Shown here in pieces: positions 36,948 to 45,870 of a DNA stretch of 64,000 nucleotides (within the stretch, counting starts at the first letter, position 1; each line of letters opens with the position of its first letter). The stretch covers positions 124,001 through 188,000 of the forward strand of contig NZ_JAQSIO010000006.1 in NCBI RefSeq assembly GCF_028649455.1, read 5' to 3'. Made by a program: the position numbers and the translations under genes. Below the pieces are notes generated by a model, which was not told where the DNA came from, did not search any database, and saw only the letters and a list, made by a program, of their open reading frames with translations. The DNA is from Curvibacter microcysteis. GTDB taxonomy: Bacteria; Pseudomonadota; Gammaproteobacteria; Burkholderiales; Burkholderiaceae_C.

Positions 36948-37859
36948 ATGTCCTCCGCCCTGCACACTTCCGCTCTGACTTCCCTGCCCCTGCTCGCCCG
37001 AGGCAAGGTGCGTGACAACTACGCCGTGGGCACCGACCGCATCCTGATGGTGGCCAGCGACCGCCTCTCGGCCTTTGACGTCATCATGGGCGAGCCCATC
37101 CCGGGCAAGGGCGAGCTGCTGACCCAGATGGCCTTGTTCTGGTTCGACAAGCTGGGCCACCTGTGCCCCAACCACCTGACGGGTGACGCCCCGGAGAGCG
37201 TGGTCAGCGCCGACGAAGTGGCCCAGGTCACGGGTCGTTCCATGCTGGTCAAGCGCCTCAAGCCCATCCCGGTCGAGGCCGTGGTGCGCGGCTACCTGGC
37301 CGGCAGCGGCTGGAAGGAATACCAAGAGAACCGCCATGTCTGTGGCGTGCCCCTGCCCGAAGGCCTGAAGAACGCCTCGCGCCTGCCGCAGCCCATCTAC
37401 ACGCCTGCGGCCAAGGCCGAAGCGGGTGAGCACGACGAAAACATCACCTTCGAGCGCACGGTCGAGATGATTGGTCTGGACCTGGCCACCCGCATCCGTG
37501 ACATCAGCATCGCCATCTACCAGGCCGCTGCCGAGATCGCGCTGACCAAGGGCATGATCATTGCCGACACCAAGTTCGAGTTTGGCTTGGACACCGATGG
37601 CACCTTGGTGCTAATGGATGAGGTGTTGACCCCGGACAGCTCGCGTTACTGGCCCGTCGAAGGCTACGACGCCGCCTTTGCTGCCGGCGAAAACCCGCCC
37701 AGCTACGACAAGCAATTCGTGCGCGACTGGCTGGAAGCCGTGCGCATCAATGGCGCGCCCTGGAACAAGACCGCCCCCTCGCCCCGCCTGCCGCGCGAGG
37801 TCATCGAAAAAACCGCCGCCAAGTACCGCGAAGCCCTGGAGCGCCTGACCGCCGCCTGA
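36948..37859 (+). CDS. purC: Phosphoribosylaminoimidazole-succinocarboxamide synthase
   Basis: A 303-residue SAICAR synthase joining aspartate to CAIR in purine synthesis. Motifs: [13 protein letters not shown] (nucleotide-binding loop), [40 protein letters not shown] and [16 protein letters not shown]. It is longer than E. coli PurC (237) and fits the form common in betaproteobacteria. The ATG 60 bases inside the open frame gives [16 protein letters not shown] and clears the fba terminator. Confidence 0.95.
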   Translation: MSSALHTSALTSLPLLARGKVRDNYAVGTDRILMVASDRLSAFDVIMGEPIPGKGELLTQMALFWFDKLGHLCPNHLTGDAPESVVSADEVAQVTGRSMLVKRLKPIPVEAVVRGYLAGSGWKEYQENRHVCGVPLPEGLKNASRLPQPIYTPAAKAEAGEHDENITFERTVEMIGLDLATRIRDISIAIYQAAAEIALTKGMIIADTKFEFGLDTDGTLVLMDEVLTPDSSRYWPVEGYDAAFAAGENPPSYDKQFVRDWLEAVRINGAPWNKTAPSPRLPREVIEKTAAKYREALERLTAA

Positions 37860-38067
37860 GCGGCATGAAGCCAGCGCCGCGCCCGGCTCAGGCTGGGCGC
37901 ATCTCCCCTGTCGCCCAGGCCAGGCAGTGTTGCATGGCGATCAGGCCGTCCCTTCTGGGAGTCCGCCACCCACACGCACAGGAGGCACGAGGCATTCACC
38001 CCAGCGTGTGAATGAGCCCCTCTCAGTTCGAGCAAGTCGGTATTGAGTGGAGATCAGGCCGGCGCCG

Positions 38068-38105
38068 GGCCGCCCCCAAGGCGGCCTGCGGCCCCCTCGG
38101 GGGGC
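38068..38105. repeat. Double GC palindrome, probable dispersed extragenic repeat
   Basis: Two adjacent hairpins, GGCCGCC-N5-GGCGGCC (38068-38086) and GCCCCC-TCG-GGGGGC (38091-38105), lie in the 280-base gap between purC and the thioredoxin gene. They are followed by GGGAGCGACACGCAGTG. From memory, this layout recurs after genes in Comamonadaceae genomes; within this window only one copy was seen. The rest of the gap (37860-38067) holds no gene I can support. Confidence 0.55.
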
Positions 38106-38139
38106 AGGGAGCGACACGCAGTGCGCGACCGTGGGGGCC

Positions 38140-39096
38140 TCAATTCAAGGCCATGCTCAGCTTGCGGCGATAACGGGCCACCAGCTCGGCTTGCGGGTCC
38201 AGCGCGGCCACGCTCTTGCCAGCCAACTCGATCCCGCCGGCGGACTTGCCACTGGCGTCCGCGCTGGCCTTGGGCTTGGGTGGGGTCAGCAGCTCCAGCA
38301 AGGCCACATAGGTCTTGCGCGCGGCTTCTTCGTTCCAGGTCTTGTCGCGCATGATGATCTCCAGCAGCTCGTCCATGGCGCCGGTGGAGTCGCCCGCTGC
38401 GATCAGCACGCGGGCCTTGGCAAATCGGGTGTCGAAATCGCGCTTGTTCTCGGCGATCTTGGCGTCGAAGGCCGCCAGCTCCCACTGACCGCGCTCGTCG
38501 CTGCCGACAAACGCCAAGGCTTCCATCCAGTGCAGCAAGGCTTCAAAGCGCAGCGGCTTGGGGATGCGCGTCAGCGGCTCGGCGATCAGCGCCCGGGCCT
38601 CTTCAAAAATACCGCTGCCGATCAGCAGGCGCGCATAGTCGTAGCGGGCCTCGTCGTTGCTCGGGTCGGCGGCCAGCGCGTCGGCCAGCTTCGCCATGGC
38701 CGCTTCGGTGTCGCCCGCTTCGAGCAGGGCCTCGGCCTCTTCGGTTTCTGCTTCGGCTTGCAGGACTTCTTCCGAGGGCAGGTGCTTGTCCAGGAAGGCC
38801 CGCAGTTCAGCGGGCGGGATGGCGCCCATGAAGCCGTCCACCGGCTTGCCACCCATCAGCAAGATGCAGGTGGGCAGGCTGCGGATGCCGAAGGCGCTGG
38901 CCAGCTGCTGCTCTTCGTCGGCGTTGATCTTCACCAGGATGAAGCGGCCGGCGTACTCTTCTTCGAGCTTTTCCAGCATCGGGCCCAGCTGTTTGCAGGG
39001 GCCGCACCAGTCGGCCCAGAAGTCCACCAGCACGGGGGTTTGCATCGAAGCAGCGATGACTTCGGTTTCAAAGTTTTGGATCGTGACGTCAATCAT
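38140..39096 (-). CDS. YbbN/CnoX-type thioredoxin with TPR tail
   Basis: A 318-residue fusion of an N-terminal thioredoxin domain (active site WCGPC at residues 30-34, cis-Pro in RSLPTCIL) and a C-terminal helical TPR-like region from about residue 115. This is the CnoX (YbbN) layout, a redox-linked chaperone that protects proteins from hypochlorite and hands clients to GroEL or DnaK. E. coli YbbN has SxxC; here both cysteines are present, so thiol chemistry should be intact. It is divergent from purE. Confidence 0.9.
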   Translation of the reverse strand: MIDVTIQNFETEVIAASMQTPVLVDFWADWCGPCKQLGPMLEKLEEEYAGRFILVKINADEEQQLASAFGIRSLPTCILLMGGKPVDGFMGAIPPAELRAFLDKHLPSEEVLQAEAETEEAEALLEAGDTEAAMAKLADALAADPSNDEARYDYARLLIGSGIFEEARALIAEPLTRIPKPLRFEALLHWMEALAFVGSDERGQWELAAFDAKIAENKRDFDTRFAKARVLIAAGDSTGAMDELLEIIMRDKTWNEEAARKTYVALLELLTPPKPKASADASGKSAGGIELAGKSVAALDPQAELVARYRRKLSMALN

Positions 39097-39203
39097 TTCG
39101 TAGCCTTCTGGGCCTAAAAGTAAAATTCAAGGTTGCAACCCGGCGCACCCGGTTGTGGCAGACCAAAATCGGCCTGCCAACCCGCGCCGAACCCAACAGC
39201 CCT

Positions 39204-39698
39204 ATGACAAGCATTCAAATTGGCGTGGTCATGGGTTCCAGCAGCGACTGGGACACCATGCAGCATGCAGTCCAGATTCTCCAGCAATTCGGCATCGCCC
39301 ACGAAGCCCGCGTGGTCTCGGCCCACCGCATGCCGGACGACATGTTCGCCTACGCCGAATCGGCGGCCGGTCGTGGCCTCAAGGCCATCATCGCCGGGGC
39401 CGGCGGTGCAGCCCACCTGCCCGGCATGATCGCGGCCAAAACCACGGTGCCGGTGCTCGGCGTGCCGGTGGCCAGCCGCCACCTGCAAGGTGTGGATTCG
39501 CTGCACAGCATTGTGCAGATGCCCAAGGGCATCCCGGTGGCCACGTTCGCCATCGGCACCGCGGGTGCCGCCAACGCGGCCCTGTTCGCGGTGGCCCTGC
39601 TGGCCAATGAAAGCCCCGAGCTGCGCCAGCGCCTGGAGGCCTTCCGCGCCGAGCAGACCGAAGTGGCCCGCGCCATGACCTTGCCGCCCGTCGCATGA
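39204..39698 (+). CDS. purE: 5-(carboxyamino)imidazole ribonucleotide mutase
   Basis: A 164-residue class I PurE that converts N5-CAIR to CAIR in purine synthesis. Motifs: [31 protein letters not shown] and [17 protein letters not shown], then [20 protein letters not shown]. Class I enzymes need PurK, which follows with a 4-base overlap. A TAAAAT element at 39121-39126 in the divergent gap may be its -10. Confidence 0.97.
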   Translation: MTSIQIGVVMGSSSDWDTMQHAVQILQQFGIAHEARVVSAHRMPDDMFAYAESAAGRGLKAIIAGAGGAAHLPGMIAAKTTVPVLGVPVASRHLQGVDSLHSIVQMPKGIPVATFAIGTAGAANAALFAVALLANESPELRQRLEAFRAEQTEVARAMTLPPVA

Positions 39699-40873
39699 GC
39701 CGCGCCCCCTTGCTCCCCGCCGTGCAGGCGGAAACCACCCTCGGCGTGCTCGGGGGCGGCCAGCTGGGCCGCATGTTCGTCCATGCCGCGCAGCAAATGG
39801 GTTACTTCACGGCGGTGTTGGACCCCGATCCCAGCAGCCCGGCCGGCCGCGTCAGCCACCACCACATCCAGACCGACTACCTGGACCCGCAAGGCCTGGC
39901 CGAGCTGGCCCGCCTGTCCTGCGCGGTGACCACCGAGTTCGAGAACGTGCCCGCGCAAGCGCTGGAGCAACTGGCCGCCACGCGCCCGGTGGCCCCCGCC
40001 GCGTCGGCCGTGGCCATTGCCCAGGACCGCGCCCGTGAAAAGGCCCATTTCGTGGCCTGTGGCGTGCCCTGCGCGCCCTACGCCGTGATCGACACCCCGG
40101 CCCAACTGGCGGCGGTCGACGAGTCCCTGCTGCCCGGCATCCTGAAGACGGCGCGCCTGGGCTATGACGGCAAGGGCCAGGTCCGCGTCAAGACGCGTGA
40201 GGAGCTCAACGCCGCCTGGGCCGGGCTCAAGCAAGTGCCTTGCGTGCTCGAAAAAATGCTGCCCCTGGCCAGCGAGTGCTCGGTCATCGTGGCGCGTGGC
40301 GCCGACGGTGCCATGGTCAACTTCCCGGTGCAGCGCAACCTGCACCGCGAGGGCATTCTGGCGGTGACCGAGGTGTTCGAGGGCAACCTGCCCGCCGCGC
40401 TGGCCGAGCAGGCCGTGGCGGCTGCGCGTTCGGTGGCCACGGGCCTCGACTACGTGGGCGTGCTGTGCGTCGAATTCTTTGTGCTGGCCGATGGCTCCCT
40501 GGTGGTCAACGAGATCGCGCCGCGCCCGCACAACAGCGGCCACTACACGATCGACGGCTGCGACCTGTCCCAGTTCGACCTGCAGGTGCGGGCCATGGTG
40601 GGCCTGCCCCTGGTGCAGCCGCGCCTGCACAGCCCCTCCATCATGCTCAACCTCTTGGGCGACCTGTGGTTTGCACCGGGCGCGAACGAGGCTGTCACGC
40701 CCCCCTGGGACCGCGTGCTGGCCTTGCCAGGCACCCACCTGCACCTGTACGGCAAGCTCGACGCCAAGCGGGCCCGCAAGATGGGCCACCTCAACATCAC
40801 CGCCGCCACGCCCGAAGCGGCGCGCGCTGTGGCCTTGCAGGCCGCTGCCGTGCTGGGCCTGGAAGCGTTTTGA
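39695..40873 (+). CDS. purK: N5-carboxyaminoimidazole ribonucleotide synthase
   Basis: A 392-residue ATP-grasp enzyme making N5-CAIR from AIR, bicarbonate and ATP, feeding PurE. Visible: [20 protein letters not shown] at the N-terminus, [30 protein letters not shown] and the ATP-grasp metal site [18 protein letters not shown]. It overlaps purE by 4 bases (ATGA). Confidence 0.96.
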   Translation: MSRAPLLPAVQAETTLGVLGGGQLGRMFVHAAQQMGYFTAVLDPDPSSPAGRVSHHHIQTDYLDPQGLAELARLSCAVTTEFENVPAQALEQLAATRPVAPAASAVAIAQDRAREKAHFVACGVPCAPYAVIDTPAQLAAVDESLLPGILKTARLGYDGKGQVRVKTREELNAAWAGLKQVPCVLEKMLPLASECSVIVARGADGAMVNFPVQRNLHREGILAVTEVFEGNLPAALAEQAVAAARSVATGLDYVGVLCVEFFVLADGSLVVNEIAPRPHNSGHYTIDGCDLSQFDLQVRAMVGLPLVQPRLHSPSIMLNLLGDLWFAPGANEAVTPPWDRVLALPGTHLHLYGKLDAKRARKMGHLNITAATPEAARAVALQAAAVLGLEAF

Positions 40874-40890
40874 ACGATGAGGGACGCAGC

Positions 40891-41880
40891 ATGATCCTCG
40901 ATGGGCAAGACAGCGCCTCGGTGCAGGCCGCCGCGCAGGCCCTGGCCGCCGGTGAGCTGGTGGGCCTGCCCACCGAGACCGTCTACGGCCTGGCCTCCGA
41001 CGCCAGCCGCGATGACGCCGTGGCCAAGATTTACCAGGCCAAGGGCCGACCTGCCGACCACCCCTTGATCGTCCACGTGGCCGACGCCGCGGGCGCAGAC
41101 CACTTCGCCCACCAGGTGCCCGACTTTGCCCGTGCCCTGATGCAGGCTTTTTGGCCGGGGCCGCTGACCCTGATCCTGCCGCGCCGCCCCGAGGCAGGTG
41201 CGGCCGCAGCCGGTGGCCAGGACTCGGTGGGCCTGCGTTGCCCCTCACACCCGGTGGCCACGGCCGTGCTGCGCGCCTGCGTGGCCTTGGGCGTGCACGG
41301 CCTGGCCGCGCCCAGCGCCAACCTGTTTGGCCGCGTCAGCCCGACCACCGCCGCCCATGTGCAAGGTGAGTTCGGCCCGGACCTGCTGGTGCTCGATGGG
41401 GGCGCCTGCCAGGTGGGCATTGAGTCGACCATCGTGGACTGCACGCGTGGCGCACCGGTGCTGCTGCGCCCGGGGGGCATCACGCGCGATCAGATCGAGG
41501 CCGCCTGCGGTCAGGCCCTGCGCACCCGCGAGGAACTGGCCAGCCCCGACCCGCGGGCCTCGGGCACGCTGGAGGCGCATTACGCGCCCCTGGCCAAGGT
41601 GCGTCTGATGGACGCCCAGGCCTTGCAGACCGCCTTGGACGTGCTGGGCCCGCAGGCCAGCGGGATGGCCGTGTACGCACGCAGCCCTGTGCGCCCAGCC
41701 AGTGGGCAGGTCTTGGTGCGCCGCATGCCCGACGACGCCGAGGCCACGGCGCAACAACTCTTTGCCGCCTTGCGCGGTTTTGACGAGGCCGGGGTCAAGC
41801 TGATCTGGGTCGAAACCCCGCCGGCGGGCGCGGCCTGGGAAGGCGTGCGCGATCGTTTACAACGGGCCGCTGCGGCCTGA
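40891..41880 (+). CDS. L-threonylcarbamoyladenylate synthase (Sua5/TsaC)
   Basis: A 329-residue enzyme making threonylcarbamoyl-AMP from threonine, bicarbonate and ATP for the t6A base in tRNAs reading ANN codons. The YrdC domain (about 1-205) includes LVGLPTETVYGLASDA, KIYQAKGRPADHPLIVH and the SPTTAAHV region. The extra C-terminal domain makes this the long Sua5 form rather than short TsaC. Its start lies 17 bases after purK. TsaB, its pathway partner, lies at 48.4 kb. Confidence 0.93.
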   Translation: MILDGQDSASVQAAAQALAAGELVGLPTETVYGLASDASRDDAVAKIYQAKGRPADHPLIVHVADAAGADHFAHQVPDFARALMQAFWPGPLTLILPRRPEAGAAAAGGQDSVGLRCPSHPVATAVLRACVALGVHGLAAPSANLFGRVSPTTAAHVQGEFGPDLLVLDGGACQVGIESTIVDCTRGAPVLLRPGGITRDQIEAACGQALRTREELASPDPRASGTLEAHYAPLAKVRLMDAQALQTALDVLGPQASGMAVYARSPVRPASGQVLVRRMPDDAEATAQQLFAALRGFDEAGVKLIWVETPPAGAAWEGVRDRLQRAAAA

Positions 41881-41933
41881 AGGCCAGGGTGGCCTGTGCT
41901 CGTTAAACTACCCGGCATCTTTTGGAGATTTCA

Positions 41934-42872
41934 ATGACTGGAAAATGGTTGCGCCGCGCTGTGTTGCTGGCGGCTTGTGCATCGGCTGCCGTGCTCACCG
42001 CTTGCGGCTCCAGCACCATCGAATCGGCTTTGGCCCCTTCGCGTTTCATCGCTTTTGGTGACGGCCTGAGTGACCTGGGCCAATCGGGCTCGCGCTACAC
42101 CGTCAACGACGGCACCGTCAACGTCTGGACCCAGCAAGTGGCAACCAGCTACGGCCTGAACCTGAGCACGGTGTCGGCCGGTGGCAAGAGCTACGCCCGT
42201 GGCCACGCGCGCCTGATCAGCACGACCGACGACGTGGGGGGCAGCACCCTGTCGGTCAAGCAACAGGTGGACGCCTTCCTGGCCGCCGACAAGTTCGGTG
42301 GCAACGACGTGGTCTTCATCAACGGCGGCCTGGGCGACCTGCTGGCCCAGTACGCTGCCAGCACCGACGCCACGGCACTGAGCAACGTCATGTCCCAAGC
42401 CGGTACCGACCTGGGCACGCAAGTGCGCCGCCTGGTCACGGCGGGCGCCAAGTACGTGGTGGTGTCGGGCCTGTACGACGTGAGCAAGTCGCCCTGGGGC
42501 GTGGCTTCGGGCCAGGCCAGCAACATCAGCTCGGCCGTGCTGAAGTTCAACAGCGCCCTGCTGCTGAGCATCAACGACCTGGGCGCCAATGTGCTCTACA
42601 TCGACGCGGCCTACTACTACAACCTGGTGATCGCCAGCCCGAGCGGCTATTCCTTGACCGACTCGACCAACATCGCCTGCACCTCGGTGGACAGCGGCAA
42701 GGGCATCGGCATTGGCACCAGCCAAGTCAACGCCAGCCTGTGCACCACCAGCACGCTGGCCAGCGGTGTCGACTACACCAAGTACACCTTTGCCGACAAG
42801 GTTTACTTCACCCCGGCCGCGCAAACCCTCTACGGCACCTATGCCTACGGTCGCATGAAGTCGCGCTGGTAA
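41934..42872 (+). CDS. GDSL/SGNH-fold lipoprotein with altered catalytic motifs
   Basis: A 312-residue predicted lipoprotein: signal MTGKWLRRAVLLAACASAAV and lipobox LTAC (Cys24). The body resembles the phospholipase/lecithinase-type SGNH hydrolases: FIAFGDGLSDLGQ (block I), FINGGLGDLLAQYAA (block III) and FADKVYFTPAAQTLYG (block V). In each block the expected catalytic residue is changed: GDSL Ser is Gly44, the GxND Asn is Gly, and the DxxH His is replaced (DKVYFT). The fold is likely kept but hydrolysis doubtful. A good Shine-Dalgarno (GGAG) precedes the ATG. A strong terminator follows. Confidence 0.72.
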   Translation: MTGKWLRRAVLLAACASAAVLTACGSSTIESALAPSRFIAFGDGLSDLGQSGSRYTVNDGTVNVWTQQVATSYGLNLSTVSAGGKSYARGHARLISTTDDVGGSTLSVKQQVDAFLAADKFGGNDVVFINGGLGDLLAQYAASTDATALSNVMSQAGTDLGTQVRRLVTAGAKYVVVSGLYDVSKSPWGVASGQASNISSAVLKFNSALLLSINDLGANVLYIDAAYYYNLVIASPSGYSLTDSTNIACTSVDSGKGIGIGTSQVNASLCTTSTLASGVDYTKYTFADKVYFTPAAQTLYGTYAYGRMKSRW

Positions 42873-42936
42873 GCCAATCGGGGAGCGCTGTGGGGCCGTG
42901 GCCTCCTCAGCGCTCACCAGGCGTCCATGGCATCCA

Positions 42937-42964
42937 CCAGCGTCACCTGACGCTGGTTTTTTTT
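42937..42964 (+). terminator. Intrinsic terminator after the SGNH-fold lipoprotein gene
   Basis: CCAGCGTCA/TGACGCTGG, a 9-base inverted repeat whose innermost pair opens into a small loop, is followed by eight T residues. Confidence 0.88.
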
Positions 42965-42991
42965 CGCCCGCCCGGCCTTCGGGCGAGGGCC

Positions 42992-43020
42992 AAAAAAAAA
43001 GCCGACCCCGGGAGGTCGGC
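42992..43020 (-). terminator. Intrinsic terminator of ompW-like gene
   Basis: On the minus strand GCCGACC/GGTCGGC with a 6-base loop is followed by nine T residues, placed downstream of the leftward OmpW gene. Confidence 0.87.
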
Positions 43021-43063
43021 CCAACACGGGGCCGCAGCCCCAAGCCTCAGAAGCGCATCGGAC

Positions 43064-43783
43064 TCAGAAGCGGTAGCCGGCGGCCACAGTCAACACCACA
43101 GGGTGGAAGTTGATGTCCATGACCCGGGCGGCGCCCGCGGTGGTGGCGGTCAGCTTGGTCTTGACCCGCGCAGTGGCCACCGAGCCGTGGATCGACCACT
43201 TGTCATTGATGCGGTAGTCCAGGCCCACTTGCGCGGCCAGGCCCCAGGAGTCGCTGAGCTGGATGTCGGTCGGCCCGCCGTTGAGCGAGTTGCCGGTCGG
43301 GGTGGAGCGGCGCTCGTCGAAGCGGGTGTAGTTCAGGCCCAGGCCCACAAAGGGGCGCAGCGCGCTGCTGCTGTCACCAAAGCTGTAGTTGAGGAACACC
43401 GTGGGCGCCAGTTGCCGGATGCGCGCAATGGTCTGGCCTTGGTAGGCCGACACCACATAGCCCGGCACGATGCTGGGGTTGAGCTTGGCGGTGACGTCGT
43501 GGGTGGGCGGCAGGCCCAGGGCCAACTCCACCTCAAAGCGGTCGTCGATCTTGCGTGCCACGGAGAAGAACAGCGTGCTTTCGTTCTTCACCTCCAGGCT
43601 GATGCCCGAGTTGGGCTTGAACAAAAACGGGCCGGTCGCGTCCGAAGCCGAGGAGTGGGGCGCGATGTTGGAGTAGCCCACGCGCACGGTGTAATCCTGG
43701 CTTTGGGCTTGCGCCTGGGTGTGCAGGCCCGCCAGGGCCAGGGTCAGGGCGGCGGCGCCGCCCAGGGACTTGCAAATGGTCAT
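43064..43783 (-). CDS. OmpW family outer membrane protein
   Basis: A 239-residue beta-barrel protein with a signal peptide (cleavage near QAQAQ, residue about 27). The pattern YTVRVGYSNIAPHSS at the mature start, LPPTHDVTAK, RQLAPTVFLNYSFGD, RPFVGLGLNYTRFDE and a final VAAGYRF (C-terminal Phe for the BAM machine) is typical of OmpW. OmpW forms a small hydrophobic channel. AGGAG precedes the start. Confidence 0.9.
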   Translation of the reverse strand: MTICKSLGGAAALTLALAGLHTQAQAQSQDYTVRVGYSNIAPHSSASDATGPFLFKPNSGISLEVKNESTLFFSVARKIDDRFEVELALGLPPTHDVTAKLNPSIVPGYVVSAYQGQTIARIRQLAPTVFLNYSFGDSSSALRPFVGLGLNYTRFDERRSTPTGNSLNGGPTDIQLSDSWGLAAQVGLDYRINDKWSIHGSVATARVKTKLTATTAGAARVMDINFHPVVLTVAAGYRF

Positions 43784-43807
43784 GATGAGGTCTCCTGGGA
43801 TCGGGGG

Positions 43808-45421
43808 TCAGACGCCGGCAGCCAGCACTTGCTGGAAGAAGCCACGGGCCGCCACGGTGCAGAAAGGCGGCACCAAACCGCCGTGGTAGGACTGGATCAC
43901 GGCGCTGGCACCCCCATCGGTGGCACCCGCAGCGACGGCCGCTGCCGCGGTCGCGGCCTTGGCGGTGGCGAAGCCAACCTTGGCGGCGGCAAACGGATCG
44001 CTGGCGCTGGTGGCGGCGGAGTCCACGTCCAGCACCGACAGCAGACCGGTGCCGGCGGCCATGGCCGAAGGTGCCGTCCACAGCTTTTGCATCAGCTGGG
44101 TGTTGACGCTGAAGTACACCGTCGGGTCGCTGTTGCCGCCGCACATCAGCACCGGGCGGGTGGGCGTCCAGTTGCGCAGGTCATTGCGCTTGAAGGCTTG
44201 GCGCAGCGGGTTGCCTGGCGCGCTGGCGGGCAGGCCGGTGGTGCTGGCTGGCAAGGCGCCATCGGGGTTGGCCATGGCGTCCATCAGGTAGCTCAGGCGC
44301 GAGGCATTGGTCACCAGGGGGCTGCTGCCAAAGCCCAGGGCGAACAGCGGCGCCTGGGCGGCGGGCGTGGTCGGCGGGGTGATGGCGTTGAGCGTGGCCT
44401 GCAGTGCCGCTGGCGAGCCCGCAGGCGCGGTGGGCGGCGTGCTGCTGAACAGCGCGGTCTGCGGCAGCTTGCCTTGCTGCAGCAGGGTCGTCAGCGAGCT
44501 GGTGCTGGGCAGCAGGGACTCGATGCCGGTGGCGTAGGCCGTGCTGTAAATGTCGGTGGTGGCGCTGTACAGGTTGCCGTAGGCTTTTTGGAAGCTGGTG
44601 GTCAGCATCGGCGTGAAGATGGTCGAGCCCAGGTTCACGTTGCCGTAGTAGACCGAGTCCACCAAAGCCGCCAGCGCATAGGGGCCGGACATCGGTGCCG
44701 AGGCCGTCACGGTCTGGCCGGCGGCCTGCAATGCCTTGTGGGTGGCCATGGCCACATGGCCGCCTTGCGAGTAGCCACTGATGAACAGCTTGCCGGAGTC
44801 GCTGGTGCCCACGTTGGGCAGGGCGGTGCGGGCAGCCGCCAGTGCGTCGATCATGTCCTTGGACTGCTGGTCGGCGTTCAGGTAGGGGTGGTAGCTGAGC
44901 TTGGACGCGTCGTAGCCCGCGTAGTTGGGCGCCACCACGATGAAGCCTTGGGCCGCAAAGGTGGCGGCCACCAGCAGGCTTTCGGTGTAGGCCGAGCCTG
45001 CGGAATCCAGCACGTTGGCCAGGTTGTAGGCTTTGTCGGTGGTGGTGCCGTGGGCGTACAGCACGATGGGGCGCGGGCCGCTGCAGGCGGCTTCGGTGCC
45101 GGTGGGCACCATCAAGGCGCCGGTGGCATTGGTGGCTTCGCCGGCGCCGCCAACGGTGCCGTATTGCAGGTAGCGGAAGTCGACACCGCACTTGGGCGTG
45201 CCGGCCACGGCCAGCAAGGACTTGCCGCTGCTGCTGGCGCTGAGCTGGCTTTGCAGCACGGCGGCAGTCAGTCCGGTGACGCGCAGCGGCGGGTTGAATT
45301 GCAGCGAGCCGCGGGCTCCGCTGTTGTCGGTGCTGGTGCTGCCGCCGGTGTCAGAGCCGCCGCCGCAGGCTGCGAGCATGAGGGCGGCGATGACCGGGGC
45401 GAGGCCGGTGTAAGGGCGCAT
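43808..45421 (-). CDS. Secreted lipase-type alpha/beta hydrolase (lipoprotein)
   Basis: A 537-residue exported protein: signal MRPYTGLAPVIAALM, lipobox LAAC, then a GGGSDTGGSTSTDNSG flexible stretch. The catalytic part has YAHGTTT (oxyanion side), APNYAGYDASKLSYHPY, nucleophile Ser in GYSQGGHVA, and late ADP/His candidates (VLMCGGNSDPTVY; IQSYHGG). This matches the secretory lipase/prolyl-oligopeptidase-like group that cuts esters. A 12-bp palindrome sits in its promoter. It lies 24 bases upstream of the ompW-like gene on the same strand, so the two may be cotranscribed. Confidence 0.82.
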   Translation of the reverse strand: MRPYTGLAPVIAALMLAACGGGSDTGGSTSTDNSGARGSLQFNPPLRVTGLTAAVLQSQLSASSSGKSLLAVAGTPKCGVDFRYLQYGTVGGAGEATNATGALMVPTGTEAACSGPRPIVLYAHGTTTDKAYNLANVLDSAGSAYTESLLVAATFAAQGFIVVAPNYAGYDASKLSYHPYLNADQQSKDMIDALAAARTALPNVGTSDSGKLFISGYSQGGHVAMATHKALQAAGQTVTASAPMSGPYALAALVDSVYYGNVNLGSTIFTPMLTTSFQKAYGNLYSATTDIYSTAYATGIESLLPSTSSLTTLLQQGKLPQTALFSSTPPTAPAGSPAALQATLNAITPPTTPAAQAPLFALGFGSSPLVTNASRLSYLMDAMANPDGALPASTTGLPASAPGNPLRQAFKRNDLRNWTPTRPVLMCGGNSDPTVYFSVNTQLMQKLWTAPSAMAAGTGLLSVLDVDSAATSASDPFAAAKVGFATAKAATAAAAVAAGATDGGASAVIQSYHGGLVPPFCTVAARGFFQQVLAAGV

Positions 45422-45442
45422 GGGGTGTCTCCTGTTAAAATA

Positions 45443-45454
45443 GAACGATCGTTC
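45443..45454. promoter_or_regulatory. TetR-type operator-like palindrome before the lipase gene
   Basis: GAACGATCGTTC is a perfect 12-bp palindrome 22 bases upstream of the leftward lipase start, just upstream of a minus-strand TATTTT that could be its -10. AACGATCGTT-like sites are typical of TetR-family repressors of lipid and fatty-acid genes. No TetR gene lies beside it in the window. Prediction only. Confidence 0.45.
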
Positions 45455-45563
45455 GTTTTTGCAGGATCCATCGTAGGCCCACCCAGACAGAAGGGGCAGC
45501 GGGAAAGTACCAGTGGCGCGCGTTGCCCCGGCTGGCAGCGGGTGACCCGGTCGCGGGGGCGCT

Positions 45564-45827
45564 TCAGTGCCGGTCGCGGTAGCGCAATTTCATCCCTAGG
45601 ATGCTGGCCGCCAGCGCCAGGGTGACGGCGTTGGCTGCCACGATGGGCCAGGCGCCCAGGGTCAGGCCATAGACCAGCCACAGCGCCACCCCGGTGGTGA
45701 ACACGCTGTACATGCCCAGCGAAATGCCGCGCACATCGCGCGTTTTGAAGGTCAGCCAGGCCTGGGGCACAAAGCTGCAGGTGGTCAGGCAGGCGGCCAG
45801 GTAGCCAATCAGGTCAGACAAAGACAT
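45564..45827 (-). CDS. SemiSWEET/PQ-loop transporter
   Basis: An 87-residue protein with three predicted membrane helices, starting MSLSDLIGYLAACLTTCSF. The PQ motif (SFVPQAWLTFKTRDVRGIS) and size match bacterial SemiSWEET, which forms a dimer that moves sugars by alternating access. The ATG is preferred over a TTG 15 bases upstream. It lies between the lipase gene and dacB on the same strand. Confidence 0.88.
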   Translation of the reverse strand: MSLSDLIGYLAACLTTCSFVPQAWLTFKTRDVRGISLGMYSVFTTGVALWLVYGLTLGAWPIVAANAVTLALAASILGMKLRYRDRH

Positions 45828-45870
45828 GGTGAGTCCGTTCAATGCGAGAGGGCGGGCGGGGCGGCGCGGC

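Noticed and set aside
40240-40890. Upstream extension of the Sua5/TsaC frame through purK
   Set aside because: The extension overlaps purK in another frame and has shadow composition; the YrdC domain begins directly after the ATG chosen.
42740-45625. 961-codon open frame opposite the ompW-like and lipase genes
   Set aside because: Crosses two strong terminators and three real gene ends; composition is that of an antisense shadow.
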